A DNA stretch of 56,459 nucleotides from Pseudomonadota bacterium (GCA_963205315.1 CAUJIO010000044.1:1-56459), one strand, 5' to 3'. Counted from the first letter of the stretch, positions 23,109-32,707 are shown. Notes: a model not told the origin generated them from the sequence alone. Made by a program: numbers and translations.

Positions 23109-23630
23109 ATGTGCTTTGATCCCAAACGCGAGCCCAAGGAGGCCTTTACCTCTTTTGAAGAGGCGACCCAATACCTGGAGCATATGGCCCGGGTGTTCAT
23201 GGTGCGCCACTTCTCGTACTGGAGTCTCGCGCTCAGTCATGGCCAGCCCGACGAGGTGACGTGGATTGCCACCTACGACCCGGCTTACATGGCCTACTAC
23301 ATGACGCATTACACGCCGCTTGGCGATCCTGCCTTCGAAACCAATGCGCACAAAGCAGGGATGATCGACTGGTCTGAACCCAGTGCCGTCAATCCGACCA
23401 CCGATGCGATGAAGGAAGCGGCCTCGCGCTATGGCATCTCGAAGCACGGACTCTCCTATCACTTCACCGATGGCCCGATGCGAAACATCATGTTTTCCGT
23501 GAATGTCGACTGCCTCGACGAGCAGTGGGCATCGGAAAAGGCGCGCATCATCGGCGGCTTCTGCGGTTTCGCGCATTATTTCCACAAGCGCGCCAGCGAC
23601 CTGGTCGAATCCCGCCGCCTGGCGGCTTGA
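23109..23630 (+). CDS. LuxR-type autoinducer-binding domain protein without HTH
   Basis: A 173-residue protein that matches only the N-terminal ligand-binding domain of LuxR family quorum-sensing regulators. The pattern includes FSYWSLALSHG, YDPAYMAYYMTHYTPLGDPAF (with Asp73-Pro74), IDWSE (Trp88) and HGLSYHF (Gly114), positions that correspond to conserved ligand-pocket residues of TraR. Full LuxR proteins have 60-70 more residues with a helix-turn-helix; none is present here, and no HTH-like peptide is found in the 120 bases downstream in any forward frame. The ATG at 23109 follows AGAGGA at a suitable distance; an upstream in-frame extension overlaps putA. Such proteins could titrate the signal or dimerise with a full LuxR. 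No luxI-like synthase is in the window. Confidence 0.83.
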   Translation: MCFDPKREPKEAFTSFEEATQYLEHMARVFMVRHFSYWSLALSHGQPDEVTWIATYDPAYMAYYMTHYTPLGDPAFETNAHKAGMIDWSEPSAVNPTTDAMKEAASRYGISKHGLSYHFTDGPMRNIMFSVNVDCLDEQWASEKARIIGGFCGFAHYFHKRASDLVESRRLAA

Positions 23631-23752
23631 GGAGGCTGCCCAGTTCGGGCCGTTCAGGCGCGGACGCAGGAAAGAGCCGATCCGATCGACGCCACCGCTT
23701 TCAGCTCCTCACCAGACGGAGAGGGAAAAAGGCGGCCGGGAGTGGCGACTTT

Positions 23753-25033
23753 CTAGTTATCCGACCCAAAATTGATGCCGCGGCCGACCGCGGCCTTTCC
23801 GAACTTGTCTCTGATCTTGTCGACGGCGAGTTCGGCCTTGGCGCGAGCGGCGGTGCTGGCATCAAGCGTCTCGGTTTCCTGTTCGGGCTGTGCCGGTGCA
23901 AGGCCCGAAATGCCGACGCCGATCAGGCGGAATGCGATGCCGGTCGCTTCGCGCTGCAACAGCGGAATGGCGGCGTCGTAAATGCGATTGGCGAGCAGCG
24001 TCGGATCGGCGAGCGAGGCGTTGCGGGTACGCAGCTTGAAGTCGGCGGTTTTCAGTTTCAGCACCACGGTCTGGCCGGCCACACCTTCGGCCTTGGCGCG
24101 GCGGGAGACCTTCTCTGCCAAGGGCCAGAGAATGCGCTCGAGTTCGGCACGATCCGAAATGTCGGTGTTGAAGGTTGTCTCGGCGCTGATCGATTTTGAC
24201 TGGTCATCGGCCGAGACGTGGCGGTCATCCTCGCCACGGGACAGATGATAGAGGCGAACACCCATGCTGGCGTAGCGGCGCATCAGCTCCACCTTGTCCA
24301 TGGACTGGAGTTGCCCGATCATGGTGATGCCATCTTTCGCCAGGTGATCCTGCATGGCTTTGCCGACGCCCCAGATGAACCCGACGGGCTTCGCTGCCAG
24401 AAAGCCAAGCGTCTCGGCCTTTCCCAACACCGAAAAGCCGCGTGGCTTCTCGAGATCGGAGGCCAGCTTCGCCAGAAACTTGTTGTGAGACAGGCCGACG
24501 GAGGCGGAAATGCCAACGTCCGTCTGTATGCGGGCGATGAGATGGGCGAGGGTGAGGGCGGGGCACATGCCATGCAGCCTGGATGTGCCGGTCAGGTCGA
24601 GAAAGGCCTCGTCGATCGAGAGGGGCTGGACCAGTGGGGTCACATCCATCATCAGCCGGCGCACATGGCGGCCCGCTTCGGCATATTTCGCCATGTCGGG
24701 CTTGATCACCACGGCCTCGGGACAGAGCTTCAGCGCCTTGAACATCGGCATGGCGGATTTGACGCCGCGGATGCGAGCGACGTAGCAGGCCGTGGACACG
24801 ACGCCTCGCACGCCGCCGCCGATGATCACCGGCTTGTCGGCCAGCTCCGGATTGTCGCGCTTTTCGACGGCGGCGTAGAAGGCATCGCAGTCGATGTGGG
24901 CGATGGACAACTGATGCAGTTCGGGGTGGCGCAACACGCGCGGGCTGCCACAGGCCTGGCAGCGGCGCCCAGCGCCCTGCAGCGGCGTGAAGCAGTCGCG
25001 GCAGAAGCCAGGTGTTGCAGCGCTGTCATCCAT
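23753..25033 (-). CDS. dinB: DNA polymerase IV (Y family)
   Basis: DinB copies damaged DNA with low fidelity. The chosen start at 25033 gives 426 residues. The N-terminal 30 residues hold a zinc-knuckle pattern, CRDC and CQACG (Cys11, 14, 25, 28), an extension common in alphaproteobacteria. The palm contains [12 protein letters not shown] and [11 protein letters not shown] with the metal-binding Asp and Glu residues, and [20 protein letters not shown] is the thumb helix-hairpin. The little-finger domain spans about 285-380. An upstream ATG (25072) would add 13 residues. No LexA box was recognised in the short region shared with the divergent GST gene. Confidence 0.94.
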   Translation of the reverse strand: MDDSAATPGFCRDCFTPLQGAGRRCQACGSPRVLRHPELHQLSIAHIDCDAFYAAVEKRDNPELADKPVIIGGGVRGVVSTACYVARIRGVKSAMPMFKALKLCPEAVVIKPDMAKYAEAGRHVRRLMMDVTPLVQPLSIDEAFLDLTGTSRLHGMCPALTLAHLIARIQTDVGISASVGLSHNKFLAKLASDLEKPRGFSVLGKAETLGFLAAKPVGFIWGVGKAMQDHLAKDGITMIGQLQSMDKVELMRRYASMGVRLYHLSRGEDDRHVSADDQSKSISAETTFNTDISDRAELERILWPLAEKVSRRAKAEGVAGQTVVLKLKTADFKLRTRNASLADPTLLANRIYDAAIPLLQREATGIAFRLIGVGISGLAPAQPEQETETLDASTAARAKAELAVDKIRDKFGKAAVGRGINFGSDN

Positions 25034-25110
25034 GAAATGAATACTAGCCCTCGCCGGCGAATTGCGAAACACTGTGCCTGGGACCGGTGGATACTCGGGA
25101 GAGACTGCGC

Positions 25111-25758
25111 ATGTACAAGCTCTACAACGTCAAGGCCTGGGGGTCGCTGTCGATCCATCTGTTGCTGGAAGAACTCGGCGTTCCCTACACCAACATCTGG
25201 ATGACGGCAGACCAAGTGCGCGAGCCCGAGTATCTTCAGATCAATCCGCTGGGCATGATTCCGGCACTTGGGCTGGCCGACGGGCGCTCGCTTTATGAGT
25301 CGGCCGCGATCGTCAGCTTTCTGGTTGCGGCACATCCGGATGGAGGAATGTCGCCGGCTTTCGGCAGCAATGACTACGGCGAGTTCATGAGCCTGCTGCA
25401 TCTGATGAGCACGGAACTCTATCCAACCATCAGCCTTGCCTCCGGCAATAGCGCATATGCCGAAACGTCAGCTCAGGATGCGCATATCGTGGCAACTGCA
25501 ACGGCGCTGGCGGACCGTTACTGGCAGCTTCTGGACGATCGGCTGGCGAAACACGGGCCTTGGCTGATGGGCAAGGAATTTTCAGCACTCGATTTCTACT
25601 GTTTCATGCTTTCGATCTGGGGCAAGCCCAGCGAGGCAGCGTTGCATCAGCGGTTCCCGAGGATCGCCAAGCTGGCTGCGGCTGTCCGTGCGAGGCCCAA
25701 ACTCAAGGCTGCACTCGAGTCGCACGGCGTGGTCGATCTCGGCGGCTACGGGGGGTAG
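25111..25758 (+). CDS. Glutathione S-transferase family protein
   Basis: A 215-residue protein with the two-domain GST layout. Residues 1-78 form the thioredoxin-like domain: [20 protein letters not shown] at the N-terminus, [15 protein letters not shown] with the cis-proline, and [13 protein letters not shown], the glutathione gamma-glutamyl site (Glu-Ser). The C-terminal helical domain includes [14 protein letters not shown], the N-capping box region with the conserved Asp, and [21 protein letters not shown]. The start at 25111 follows a GAGA-rich stretch. Substrate is unknown. It is divergent from dinB and converges on the HAD gene, from which it is separated by a terminator. Confidence 0.9.
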   Translation: MYKLYNVKAWGSLSIHLLLEELGVPYTNIWMTADQVREPEYLQINPLGMIPALGLADGRSLYESAAIVSFLVAAHPDGGMSPAFGSNDYGEFMSLLHLMSTELYPTISLASGNSAYAETSAQDAHIVATATALADRYWQLLDDRLAKHGPWLMGKEFSALDFYCFMLSIWGKPSEAALHQRFPRIAKLAAAVRARPKLKAALESHGVVDLGGYGG

Positions 25759-25763
25759 TTCCC

Positions 25764-25804
25764 AAAAACCCCTGCCGGGCCTGGTCAGGCCCGGCTCCGC
25801 AGGG
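25764..25804 (-). terminator. Rho-independent terminator of the DUF3572-HAD operon
   Basis: GCCGGGCCTG (25774-25783) and CAGGCCCGGC (25786-25795) form a 10-bp perfect inverted repeat, extended by CCCT/AGGG on the outside. On the minus strand the stem is followed by TTTTT (25768-25764), the layout of an intrinsic terminator for the HAD gene, whose stop is at 25821. On the plus strand it follows the GST stop at 25758 but lacks a T-run. Confidence 0.85.
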
Positions 25805-25820
25805 TGCGGCAGACGTCAGA

Positions 25821-26471
25821 CTATCCTGAAATCAGGCCGAGAATATGCGGCTTGGCGTCTTTCCAAGAGCCGGTGCGCAACGAGACATAGTCGAGCGGTT
25901 CGATGTGGCGGGCGAATCGCTCGTCGTGCAGGAAGTGCACGAGATGAACCTCCGGCGCATGGTCGAATGCAGAGGCGATGAACGACGGGCTGTCATCAAT
26001 GAAGACGGTCGGTGCGGCCGCCCGCGACGCGAGATCGTTGATGGCCGGACCCTTGGGGCCGGAATTGGTCACGACGGGAAAGCTGAGGCCATGGCCAGCC
26101 AGGTTTTCGCGGCGGTGATCGCCCGCGGAGTGCGGCAGGTTTGTCAGCAGCACGACATCGGCCGTCTCGGCAATGTGCAGAAGCGAGTCCACCGCGTCAT
26201 CGATTGGTTCGAGGTGGCGGGTTCTTTCGTCGAAGAAGTCGGTGATCAGCCGGGCAACGAGTTGTTCGTCCGCCGGTTTGCCATTCGCGGTGTGGCGGAT
26301 GTTGCCGTTCAGCGCGAAGCTGGAGAAGTCCAGCCACAGACCGTGACGAGTGATATAGGTCTCGAAATCGCGGGTGAAATGGACGATGACCTCATCAACA
26401 TCACAAATCACGAGGGGCCGGCCGGTGAAGCTCAGCGTATCGAGCTGTTTCCTGGTGATATCAGAAATCAA
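25821..26471 (-). CDS. HAD-superfamily hydrolase-like protein
   Basis: The protein has HAD motifs: LVICDVDEVIVHF (motif I with the Asp-x-Asp pair), VVLLTNLPHS (motif II Thr), NSGPKGPAIND (motif III Lys) and TVFIDDSPSF (motif IV Asp-Asp). It is therefore a likely phosphatase or phosphotransferase with unknown substrate. The start is uncertain: TTG at 26471 (giving MISDITRKQLD, 216 residues) has GGGAG six bases upstream and overlaps the DUF3572 stop, while an in-frame ATG at 26528 would need a 68-base overlap. I choose the TTG. Translation coupling with DUF3572 is likely. Confidence 0.82.
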   Translation of the reverse strand: MISDITRKQLDTLSFTGRPLVICDVDEVIVHFTRDFETYITRHGLWLDFSSFALNGNIRHTANGKPADEQLVARLITDFFDERTRHLEPIDDAVDSLLHIAETADVVLLTNLPHSAGDHRRENLAGHGLSFPVVTNSGPKGPAINDLASRAAAPTVFIDDSPSFIASAFDHAPEVHLVHFLHDERFARHIEPLDYVSLRTGSWKDAKPHILGLISG

Positions 26472-26754
26472 GAGAGGCTCCCGGCAGTTTGCGGCGCAAC
26501 ACCGCGATGCGCTCAGGGTTAAGGCCACGTTCTCCGGTGAAGATCAAGAGCAGCGTCTGGTCGGCCAGAAGGTAGTCGAGGATGCTGCCGAGGAAAGTCT
26601 TGTCGCCGGCGCCGGCGCGAATCGCCTCGGGCCCCAAGCCCGACAGGTCGACAAAACGCTGCGTCCTCTCGCTGTCACTGAGCAGAAAAGATAGCACATT
26701 CAAAGCGATGATCTCTGCTTCCTCTGTATTTTCCCTGGTGTCTTTCAGTCTCAT
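26461..26754 (-). CDS. DUF3572 family protein
   Basis: A 97-residue acidic protein with the DUF3572 pattern: AEIIALNVLSFLLSDSERTQ near residues 13-32, FVDLSGLGPEAIR, and FLGSILDYLLADQTLLLIF near 54-72. The family is small, alphaproteobacterial and of unknown function. It starts at the ATG at 26754 and its stop overlaps the HAD gene. It is divergent from divK; the intervening 210 bases include TTAACCA at 26764-26770, which resembles a CtrA half-site. Confidence 0.85.
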   Translation of the reverse strand: MRLKDTRENTEEAEIIALNVLSFLLSDSERTQRFVDLSGLGPEAIRAGAGDKTFLGSILDYLLADQTLLLIFTGERGLNPERIAVLRRKLPGASLDF

Positions 26755-26966
26755 GGCTGGTAATTAACCACCCTTGAACCTCGTTGAACAGGAGCGACAG
26801 GAGGTTAAGCTGTTGGTTACCGCCAGAGTGGAGAGTATGGCCACAACAGAGGGGATGCTGCAGGCCGGGGAAAACTTCGGGTTGCATCAACAGAGACCGG
26901 CGCCATATGACAATGAATAATTCGCCCACGGCTGGAGTGATGCGGACACCCGATGCAATACCGGCC

Positions 26967-27341
26967 ATGCCAAAGCGCGTCCTGATCGTTGAAGACAACG
27001 AGTTGAACATGAAGCTGTTCAACGACCTGCTGGAGGCAAATGGCTATCAGGTCATTCAGACGCGCGACGGACTGTCGGCGCTCGATCTGGCGCGCAAGCA
27101 TCGTCCCGACCTCATTCTCATGGATATCCAGTTGCCGGAAGTCTCCGGCATCGAAGTCACCAAGTGGCTGAAGGAAGATGATGCGCTGCGTCACATTCCG
27201 GTGATCGCGGTCACTGCATTTGCGATGAAGGGTGACGAGCAGAAGATCCGCGAAGGCGGCTGCGAGGCCTATATTTCCAAACCCATCTCGGTGGTCAGCT
27301 TCCTGCAGACCATCGACAGCTATCTGAAGAAACCGGAATGA
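26967..27341 (+). CDS. divK: Single-domain response regulator DivK
   Basis: DivK is a stand-alone receiver that controls the DivJ/PleC kinases and, through DivL-CckA, the master regulator CtrA in the alphaproteobacterial cell cycle. The 124 residues ([20 protein letters not shown] onward) contain the phosphorylated Asp53 in [14 protein letters not shown], the switch Thr in [13 protein letters not shown] and the conserved Lys in [10 protein letters not shown]. The start at 26967 matches DivK proteins of relatives; an ATG at 26940 with GGAG close by would add nine residues and cannot be excluded. It overlaps pleD by four bases (ATGA). Confidence 0.96.
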   Translation: MPKRVLIVEDNELNMKLFNDLLEANGYQVIQTRDGLSALDLARKHRPDLILMDIQLPEVSGIEVTKWLKEDDALRHIPVIAVTAFAMKGDEQKIREGGCEAYISKPISVVSFLQTIDSYLKKPE

Positions 27342-28705
27342 CCGCGCGCGTTCTCGTCGTCGACGACATACTGGCCAACGTCCGCCTGCTCGAGGCGAAA
27401 CTGGCTGCTGAGTATTTCGATGTCGTGACGGCCATGAATGGCGTCGACGCACTGGAAGCGGTGCAGCGGACGAAGCCCGATATCGTCCTCCTCGACGTGA
27501 TGATGCCGGGAATCGACGGGATCGAAGTCTGCCGGCGGCTGAAAGGCAATCCGGCGACCCAGCATATTCCGGTCGTGATGGTGACGGCGCTGGACCAGCC
27601 TGAAGACCGGGTGCGCGGCCTTGAGGCCGGCGCAGATGATTTTTTGACCAAGCCGGTCAACGATGTGTCGCTGTTTTGCCGGGTGAAAAGCCTCGTCCGG
27701 CTGAAGATGCTGACTGATGAGTTGCGCACGCGCACCGGCAATGATCCCTTGCGCCTGGTCAGCGGCGAGCTTCCATCGGTTGATTCACAGCCTGGCCGGG
27801 TTCTGGTGATCGATAACCGCGTCGCGGTGGCCGAGCGCATCAAGGGCGCGCTGGCCGGCAAGCATGATGTGACGGTCGCGATCGAACCGCAGGTGGCTCT
27901 CGACTCCTGCGGACATTCGGATTCGGCGTTCGAGCTGATCATCGTCAATCTCGACATGGAAGGCGTCGATGCCCTGCGCATCTGCTCGCAGCTCAAATCG
28001 CTGGAACAGACGCGGCAGACGCCCATCCTGATCATCGTCGATCCGGACGATCACCAACGTTTGTTGCGCGCCCTCGACATGGGGGTTAACGACTATCTGA
28101 TCCGTCCGATCGACAAGCAGGAGCTGCAGGCTCGCGTCGCGACGCAGATCCGCCGCTACCGCTATACCGAGCAGTTGCGCACGTCGGTGCGTGCCTCGAT
28201 CGAAATGGCGGTCACCGATGCGCTGACCGGACTGTACAACCGGCGCTATCTCGAAACCCATCTCGCGCATCTCATCGAACATGCAGTCAACCGCGGCAAG
28301 GCGCTCTCGGTGCTGACGCTCGACGTCGATTTCTTCAAGGCGGTGAATGACAGCCATGGACACGATGCCGGCGACCGGGTGCTGCAGGAGATCGCCGGCC
28401 GCATCCGCTCGTCGATCCGCAACATCGATCTGGCCTGCCGCACGGGGGGCGAGGAATTCGTCGTGGTGCTGCCGGCGACCGATATTGCAACGGCCGAGCG
28501 CGTCGGCGAGCGTATTCGCAAGACGGTGGCCTCGAAGCCGTTCAATGCCGCGCCCGACTGCCTGCTGAACATCACGGCCTCGGTTGGCATTTCGGCGTTG
28601 TCGAATGTCGACGAAGGTGTTGAGGAACTGCTGAAGCGGGCCGACAAGGCCCTGTATCGCGCCAAACGCGAAGGCCGCAACCGGGTGATCCTCTCGGCAG
28701 CGTGA
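27338..28705 (+). CDS. pleD: Diguanylate cyclase response regulator PleD
   Basis: PleD makes cyclic di-GMP when its first receiver is phosphorylated, driving the motile-to-sessile switch. The 455 residues have the expected order REC1-REC2-GGDEF: REC1 about 3-120 with Asp53 in [13 protein letters not shown]2 about 153-270, degenerate (IIVNLDMEG, with Asn204 at the acceptor position), and the cyclase at about 285-452 with the active site GGEEF (370-374). RNID at 361-364 is the inhibitory I-site, so product inhibition should work. The GGEEF variant is that of active PleD. The gene is coupled to divK by a four-base overlap. Confidence 0.97.
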   Translation: MTARVLVVDDILANVRLLEAKLAAEYFDVVTAMNGVDALEAVQRTKPDIVLLDVMMPGIDGIEVCRRLKGNPATQHIPVVMVTALDQPEDRVRGLEAGADDFLTKPVNDVSLFCRVKSLVRLKMLTDELRTRTGNDPLRLVSGELPSVDSQPGRVLVIDNRVAVAERIKGALAGKHDVTVAIEPQVALDSCGHSDSAFELIIVNLDMEGVDALRICSQLKSLEQTRQTPILIIVDPDDHQRLLRALDMGVNDYLIRPIDKQELQARVATQIRRYRYTEQLRTSVRASIEMAVTDALTGLYNRRYLETHLAHLIEHAVNRGKALSVLTLDVDFFKAVNDSHGHDAGDRVLQEIAGRIRSSIRNIDLACRTGGEEFVVVLPATDIATAERVGERIRKTVASKPFNAAPDCLLNITASVGISALSNVDEGVEELLKRADKALYRAKREGRNRVILSAA

Positions 28706-28754
28706 ACCGTCCTGGCATTTCCATCCGTGCCGAACTGTTGTAGACCCCGGCGCC

Positions 28755-29897
28755 ATGACAGGCCCCGCTGACAACTTGACCCAAGATCGCGCCGGCCGCT
28801 GGGGCCCGCGCGGCACAGCGGGGGCAACATTTGCAGGCCTGCTCGAGTTCGACGGCATTACCAAGCTGTTTGGGCAGACAGAGGCCGTGAAGAACATGAG
28901 CCTCAAGCTGCATCCCGGCGAAATCGCCTGCCTGCTGGGGCCATCGGGCTGCGGAAAGACGACCTTGCTCCGCATCGCCGCCGGCATCGAGAGGCCGGAT
29001 CAGGGCCGCCTGCTTTTCGACGGGCAAGAGATGGCCGGCCCGCAACGCTTCGTGCCGCCTGAGAAGCGCAACATCGGGCTGATGTTTCAGGATTTCGCAC
29101 TGTTCCCACATCTCTCGATCCTTGACAACGTGGCCTTCGGGCTGAAGGATTTGCCGCGCGAGGAAGCGCGGTCGATTGCGCTGCACGCGCTGGAACGGGT
29201 CGGGCTTGCGGGATATGCGGCGAATTATCCGCATCACCTGTCGGGCGGTGAGCAGCAGCGCGTGGCGTTGGCCCGCGCCGTGGTGCCGCGGCCGCAGGTC
29301 ATGCTGATGGACGAACCGTTCTCGGGCCTCGACCAGCGGCTGAGGGAGTCAGTGCGCGCCGAGACCCTGACGTTGCTTCGCGAAACCCGAGCCTCCTGCC
29401 TTCTGGTGACACATGACCCGGTTGAAGCCATGGGACTGGCGGACCGGATTTTCCTGATGCGGCAAGGGCGCTTGGTACAGGCGGGAACCCCGGAAGAGCT
29501 ATACAAGCAGCCGGTGGACGCCGCGGCGGCGCGGTTTTTCTCCGATGCCAACGAAATTGCAGGCAAGGTGAAGGATCGCGTCGTTCACACGCCGCTTGGG
29601 GTATTTCCGGCACCTGTCGAGGTTGCTTCCGCCGAGGCGCTGGTGATGATCCGGCCGCAGGGGCTGAACCGGGCGCGCCAGGGCGAGGGGGTCGAGGGGC
29701 TGGTGACCCAGGCTCGATTCCAGGGCGACGATGTCCGTTGCAGCATCATGTTCAACGGGATCGATGAACCGCTTACTGCCCTGATCGACTCGCCGTCCGC
29801 ACCGCCAAAAGGACAGGTGGCTTGGTTCAAAGTCGATCCGCAGCATGTTTTTGTCTTTGAATCCGGCCGCGGCGATCCCATCTCCGCAAACACATGA
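28755..29897 (+). CDS. ABC transporter ATP-binding protein, FbpC/PotA-like, orphan
   Basis: A 380-residue ABC ATPase: Walker A LLGPSGCGKTTLLR, Q-loop LMFQDFALFPHLS, signature LSGGEQQRVALARA, Walker B VMLMDEPFSGLD and switch VTHDPVEAM. The C-terminal part (about 270-380) is a regulatory TOBE-type domain (VMIRPQGLNRA). Overall it resembles the FbpC/AfuC group used for ferric iron, or PotA-type importers. About 30 residues without homology precede the ATPase domain, so a later start is possible. No permease or binding-protein gene is nearby, so the substrate cannot be read from context. It follows pleD after 49 bases. Confidence 0.9.
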   Translation: MTGPADNLTQDRAGRWGPRGTAGATFAGLLEFDGITKLFGQTEAVKNMSLKLHPGEIACLLGPSGCGKTTLLRIAAGIERPDQGRLLFDGQEMAGPQRFVPPEKRNIGLMFQDFALFPHLSILDNVAFGLKDLPREEARSIALHALERVGLAGYAANYPHHLSGGEQQRVALARAVVPRPQVMLMDEPFSGLDQRLRESVRAETLTLLRETRASCLLVTHDPVEAMGLADRIFLMRQGRLVQAGTPEELYKQPVDAAAARFFSDANEIAGKVKDRVVHTPLGVFPAPVEVASAEALVMIRPQGLNRARQGEGVEGLVTQARFQGDDVRCSIMFNGIDEPLTALIDSPSAPPKGQVAWFKVDPQHVFVFESGRGDPISANT

Positions 29898-29958
29898 GCT
29901 TTGGTTGCGGCGCGCAAATGTTTCTGCTTTAGTGCCGCGAAATGTGTAGGAGAGGGGG

Positions 29959-29982
29959 AACTCTCTCCGAATAGAGGGAGTT
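29959..29982 (+). promoter_or_regulatory. Hairpin overlapping the tatA ribosome site
   Basis: AACTCTCTC (29959-29967) can pair with GAGGGAGTT (29974-29982) over nine positions with a single G-U wobble and a six-base loop. The 3' arm contains the GAGGGAG ribosome site, eight bases before the tatA ATG at 29989. It may dampen translation of tatA relative to tatB and tatC. The pairing is seen; the effect is inferred. Confidence 0.4.
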
Positions 29983-29988
29983 TGTAGC

Positions 29989-30210
29989 ATGGGTTCTTTG
30001 TCGATCTGGCATTGGGCATTGGTCATTCTGGTGGTGGTGTTGCTGTTCGGCCGTGGCAAGGTGTCCGACCTGATGGGCGACGTGGCCAAGGGCATCAAGA
30101 GCTTCAAGAAGGGCATGGCTGACGACGAACCGGCGACGGCCAGCGGCGAAGCCAAGACAATCGAACAACAGGCCGCGGTCAAGGCCGATGCCGAAAAATC
30201 CAAGAGCTGA
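29989..30210 (+). CDS. tatA: Twin-arginine translocase subunit TatA
   Basis: TatA forms the size-adjustable channel of the Tat pathway that exports folded proteins. The 73 residues show the TatA build: [20 protein letters not shown], an N-terminal membrane helix, then the hinge FGRGKV, the amphipathic helix ([20 protein letters not shown]) and an acidic unstructured tail. It is the first gene of tatABC, with 32 bases to tatB. Confidence 0.96.
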   Translation: MGSLSIWHWALVILVVVLLFGRGKVSDLMGDVAKGIKSFKKGMADDEPATASGEAKTIEQQAAVKADAEKSKS

Positions 30211-30242
30211 GGCAGTCTGGCGCATTTCCGCCCGCATGACCC

Positions 30243-30590
30243 ATGTTTGACTTCGGCATCGGCTATACCGAAATGTTCGTGATTGCCGTGGTGGCAATCA
30301 TCGTGATCGGACCGAAAGAACTGCCCGCAGTGCTGCGGACTCTTGGCAAGACCGTTGCCAAGATGCGGGGCATGGCGCGTGAATTTCAGGGCCATCTCGA
30401 CAGCGCGATGAAAGATGCCGGCCTCGACGAGGTGAAGAAGGAATTCAACAACCTCAAGAACATCAACCCGATCGAGCCAGTGAAGAAAGACGTCGTTTCC
30501 GACGTGAAGAAGCAGGAAGACGATTTCAAGAAGCTGTTCGGCGATCCGCCGCCGGCTGATGCGGCGAGCACGCCCAAGGCCTCGACATGA
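30243..30590 (+). CDS. tatB: Sec-independent protein translocase subunit TatB
   Basis: TatB, with TatC, binds twin-arginine signal peptides. The 115-residue protein starts MFDFGIGYTEMFVIAVVAII, followed by the conserved GPKELP motif and a long amphipathic helix (VLRTLGKTVAKMRGMAREFQ). A Lys/Asp/Pro-rich tail follows. The ATGA junction with tatC at 30587-30590 shows coupling. Length and the GPKELP motif distinguish it from TatA. Confidence 0.96.
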   Translation: MFDFGIGYTEMFVIAVVAIIVIGPKELPAVLRTLGKTVAKMRGMAREFQGHLDSAMKDAGLDEVKKEFNNLKNINPIEPVKKDVVSDVKKQEDDFKKLFGDPPPADAASTPKAST

Positions 30591-31369
30591 GCAAGTCGGA
30601 AATCGACGCTTCGGAAGCACCACTGATCGAACATCTGATCGAACTGCGGACGCGACTGATCTGGTGCGTCGTCGGCTTCATTCTGGCATTCATCGTCAGC
30701 TTTTATTTCTCGTCGGATATTTTCAAGATTCTCGTGCTGCCGTTCCAATGGGGAACCGGCAAGGATCCGCAGCTGATCTCGACCGAACTGCTTGGATTCT
30801 TCATCGTGAAGCTGAAGATCGCATTCTTCGGTGGATTGTTCATCGGGTTCCCGGTGATTGCCACGCAAGTCTACCGGTTTGTGGCGCCCGGGCTCTACAC
30901 CAACGAGAAGAACGCCTTCCGGCCCTACCTGATCGCCACGCCGGTGTTCTTCATTCTTGGTGCCTGTCTCGTCTATTTCTTCCTGCTGCCAGTGGCGATC
31001 AAGTTCTTCTATTCGCTGGTCGCCGATATCAACGTCGATCTTCTGCCGGATGTGAAGGCCTATCTCGATTTCGTCATGATGCTGATTCTCGCATTTGGCT
31101 TGTGCTTCCAGCTTCCGGTCATCCTGACGCTGTTGGGGCAGATCGGCATCCTCAGCTATGACCAGCTTAAGAAGGGGCGGAAATTTGCCATCGTCGGGGT
31201 GTTTATCGTCGCGGCCGTGCTGACTCCACCCGACCCGATCAGCCAGATCGCCATGGCTGTGCCGTTGATGGCCCTCTACGAGTTATCGGTGCAAGCCGTG
31301 CGGCTCATCGAATTCCGCCGCAAGCGGCGCGAGGCGGCTGAAGACGCGGCCGACGAAGCCTCCGCCTGA
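30587..31369 (+). CDS. tatC: Sec-independent protein translocase subunit TatC
   Basis: TatC is the multi-spanning receptor of the Tat system. The 260 residues begin with the TatC signature APLIEHLIELRTRLIWCVVG and show six hydrophobic segments, including FIVKLKIAFFGGLFIGFPVI, FFILGACLVYFFLLPVAIKFF, and FGLCFQLPVILTLLGQIGI; the segment RYTPPDP-like VLTPPDPISQIAMAVPLMAL lies near the C-terminus. The charged tail ends EAAEDAADEASA. It ends the tatABC unit; serS follows after 57 bases and may be co-transcribed, as is common in rhizobia. Confidence 0.97.
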   Translation: MSKSEIDASEAPLIEHLIELRTRLIWCVVGFILAFIVSFYFSSDIFKILVLPFQWGTGKDPQLISTELLGFFIVKLKIAFFGGLFIGFPVIATQVYRFVAPGLYTNEKNAFRPYLIATPVFFILGACLVYFFLLPVAIKFFYSLVADINVDLLPDVKAYLDFVMMLILAFGLCFQLPVILTLLGQIGILSYDQLKKGRKFAIVGVFIVAAVLTPPDPISQIAMAVPLMALYELSVQAVRLIEFRRKRREAAEDAADEASA

Positions 31370-31426
31370 ACCCTTCCCGCCGGGCCTTTGGCGTCCTATA
31401 GGAGGGCGGCAAAAGGGATTCACGAC

Positions 31427-32707
31427 ATGCACGACATCAAGGCCATCCGCGACAATCCGGAGGCATTCGACAGGGGGCTTGGCCGGCGGGGGATGGCGCC
31501 GCTTGCGGCAGAGCTATTGCGGCTCGATGCGCAACGGCGCGACCACATGCAGAAACTGCAGGATGCGCAGGCCCGCCGCAATGCGGCGTCCAAGGAGATC
31601 GGCGAGGCGATGAAGGCGGGCGACAAGGCCCGCGCCGAGCTGCTCAAGGCCGAGATGGGGTCGATCAAGGACTTCATTGCGTCGGGCGAACAGGCCGAGC
31701 GCGATCTCAACCAGCAGCTTGACGCGGTTCTGGCCGGTATTCCCAACATCCCGCTCGACGACGTTCCCGATGGCAAGGACGAAACCGGAAATGTCGAGGT
31801 GCGCCGGTGGGGTGATGCGCCACAGTTCGCCTATGAGGCGCGGCAGCATTTCGACATCGGCGAATGGCTGGGACTTATGGATTTCGAGTCTGCTGCCAAA
31901 ATTGCCGGAGCGCGGTTCGTTGTACTTAGTGGACAGTTGGCCAGACTGGAGCGGGCGCTGGCGCAGTTCATGCTCGACCTCCAGACTGGCACCAATGGCT
32001 ATACCGAACACTATGTGCCGTTCATGGTGAATGACGCGGCGGTGTTCGGCACCAACCAGCTGCCGAAATTTGCCGAGGATCTGTTCAAGACCACCGATGG
32101 GCGGTGGCTCATTCCCACGGCGGAAGTGTCCCTAACCAATCTCGTCCGTGAGCGGATCATTGACGAGAAGGACCTGCCGCTGCGCCTGACGGCCTATACA
32201 CCCTGCTTCCGCGCCGAAGCGGGAGCGGCGGGCCGGGATACGCGCGGCATGATCCGCCAGCACCAGTTCTCGAAGGTGGAACTTGTCTCCATCACCACGC
32301 CGGAAGATTCGCGCGCCGAACTGGAACGCATGACAGGATGTGCGGAGAGCGTGCTGCAGGCGCTGGGTCTCTCGTACCGCGTGATGCGGCTGTGCACGGG
32401 CGACATGGGGTTCGGCAGCCGCATGACCTACGACATCGAAGTGTGGCTGCCGGGACAGAATGCCTTCCGCGAGATCTCGTCATGTTCGGTGTGCGGCGAT
32501 TTCCAGGCGCGGCGCATGGACGCGCGTTACAAGCCCGCCGATGGCAAGGGCACGCGCTACGTCCACACGCTGAATGGTTCGGGCCTCGCCGTTGGGCGCA
32601 CCATGGTGGCGCTGCTGGAAAACTACCAGAATGCGGATGGAACCGTCACAATTCCTGCAGTGCTCCGGCCCTACATGGGCGGGGCTGAAAAAATCACGAG
32701 GGCATGA
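31427..32707 (+). CDS. serS: Seryl-tRNA synthetase
   Basis: SerS charges tRNA-Ser. The start at 31427 gives [20 protein letters not shown] and 426 residues, the normal size. Residues about 30-100 form the long antiparallel coiled coil that contacts the tRNA ([20 protein letters not shown]). Class II motif 2 is [20 protein letters not shown] and motif 3 is [29 protein letters not shown] is the serine site region. The ATGA overlap with surE shows operon coupling. Confidence 0.97.
   Translation: MHDIKAIRDNPEAFDRGLGRRGMAPLAAELLRLDAQRRDHMQKLQDAQARRNAASKEIGEAMKAGDKARAELLKAEMGSIKDFIASGEQAERDLNQQLDAVLAGIPNIPLDDVPDGKDETGNVEVRRWGDAPQFAYEARQHFDIGEWLGLMDFESAAKIAGARFVVLSGQLARLERALAQFMLDLQTGTNGYTEHYVPFMVNDAAVFGTNQLPKFAEDLFKTTDGRWLIPTAEVSLTNLVRERIIDEKDLPLRLTAYTPCFRAEAGAAGRDTRGMIRQHQFSKVELVSITTPEDSRAELERMTGCAESVLQALGLSYRVMRLCTGDMGFGSRMTYDIEVWLPGQNAFREISSCSVCGDFQARRMDARYKPADGKGTRYVHTLNGSGLAVGRTMVALLENYQNADGTVTIPAVLRPYMGGAEKITRA

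Noticed and set aside
23631-23752. A frameshifted HTH domain after the autoinducer-binding gene
   Set aside because: None of the forward frames shows a LuxR-type helix-turn-helix.
26755-26820. CtrA binding site upstream of divK
   Set aside because: TTAACCA is present but the second half at the right spacing is missing, so it is not strong enough to list as a site.
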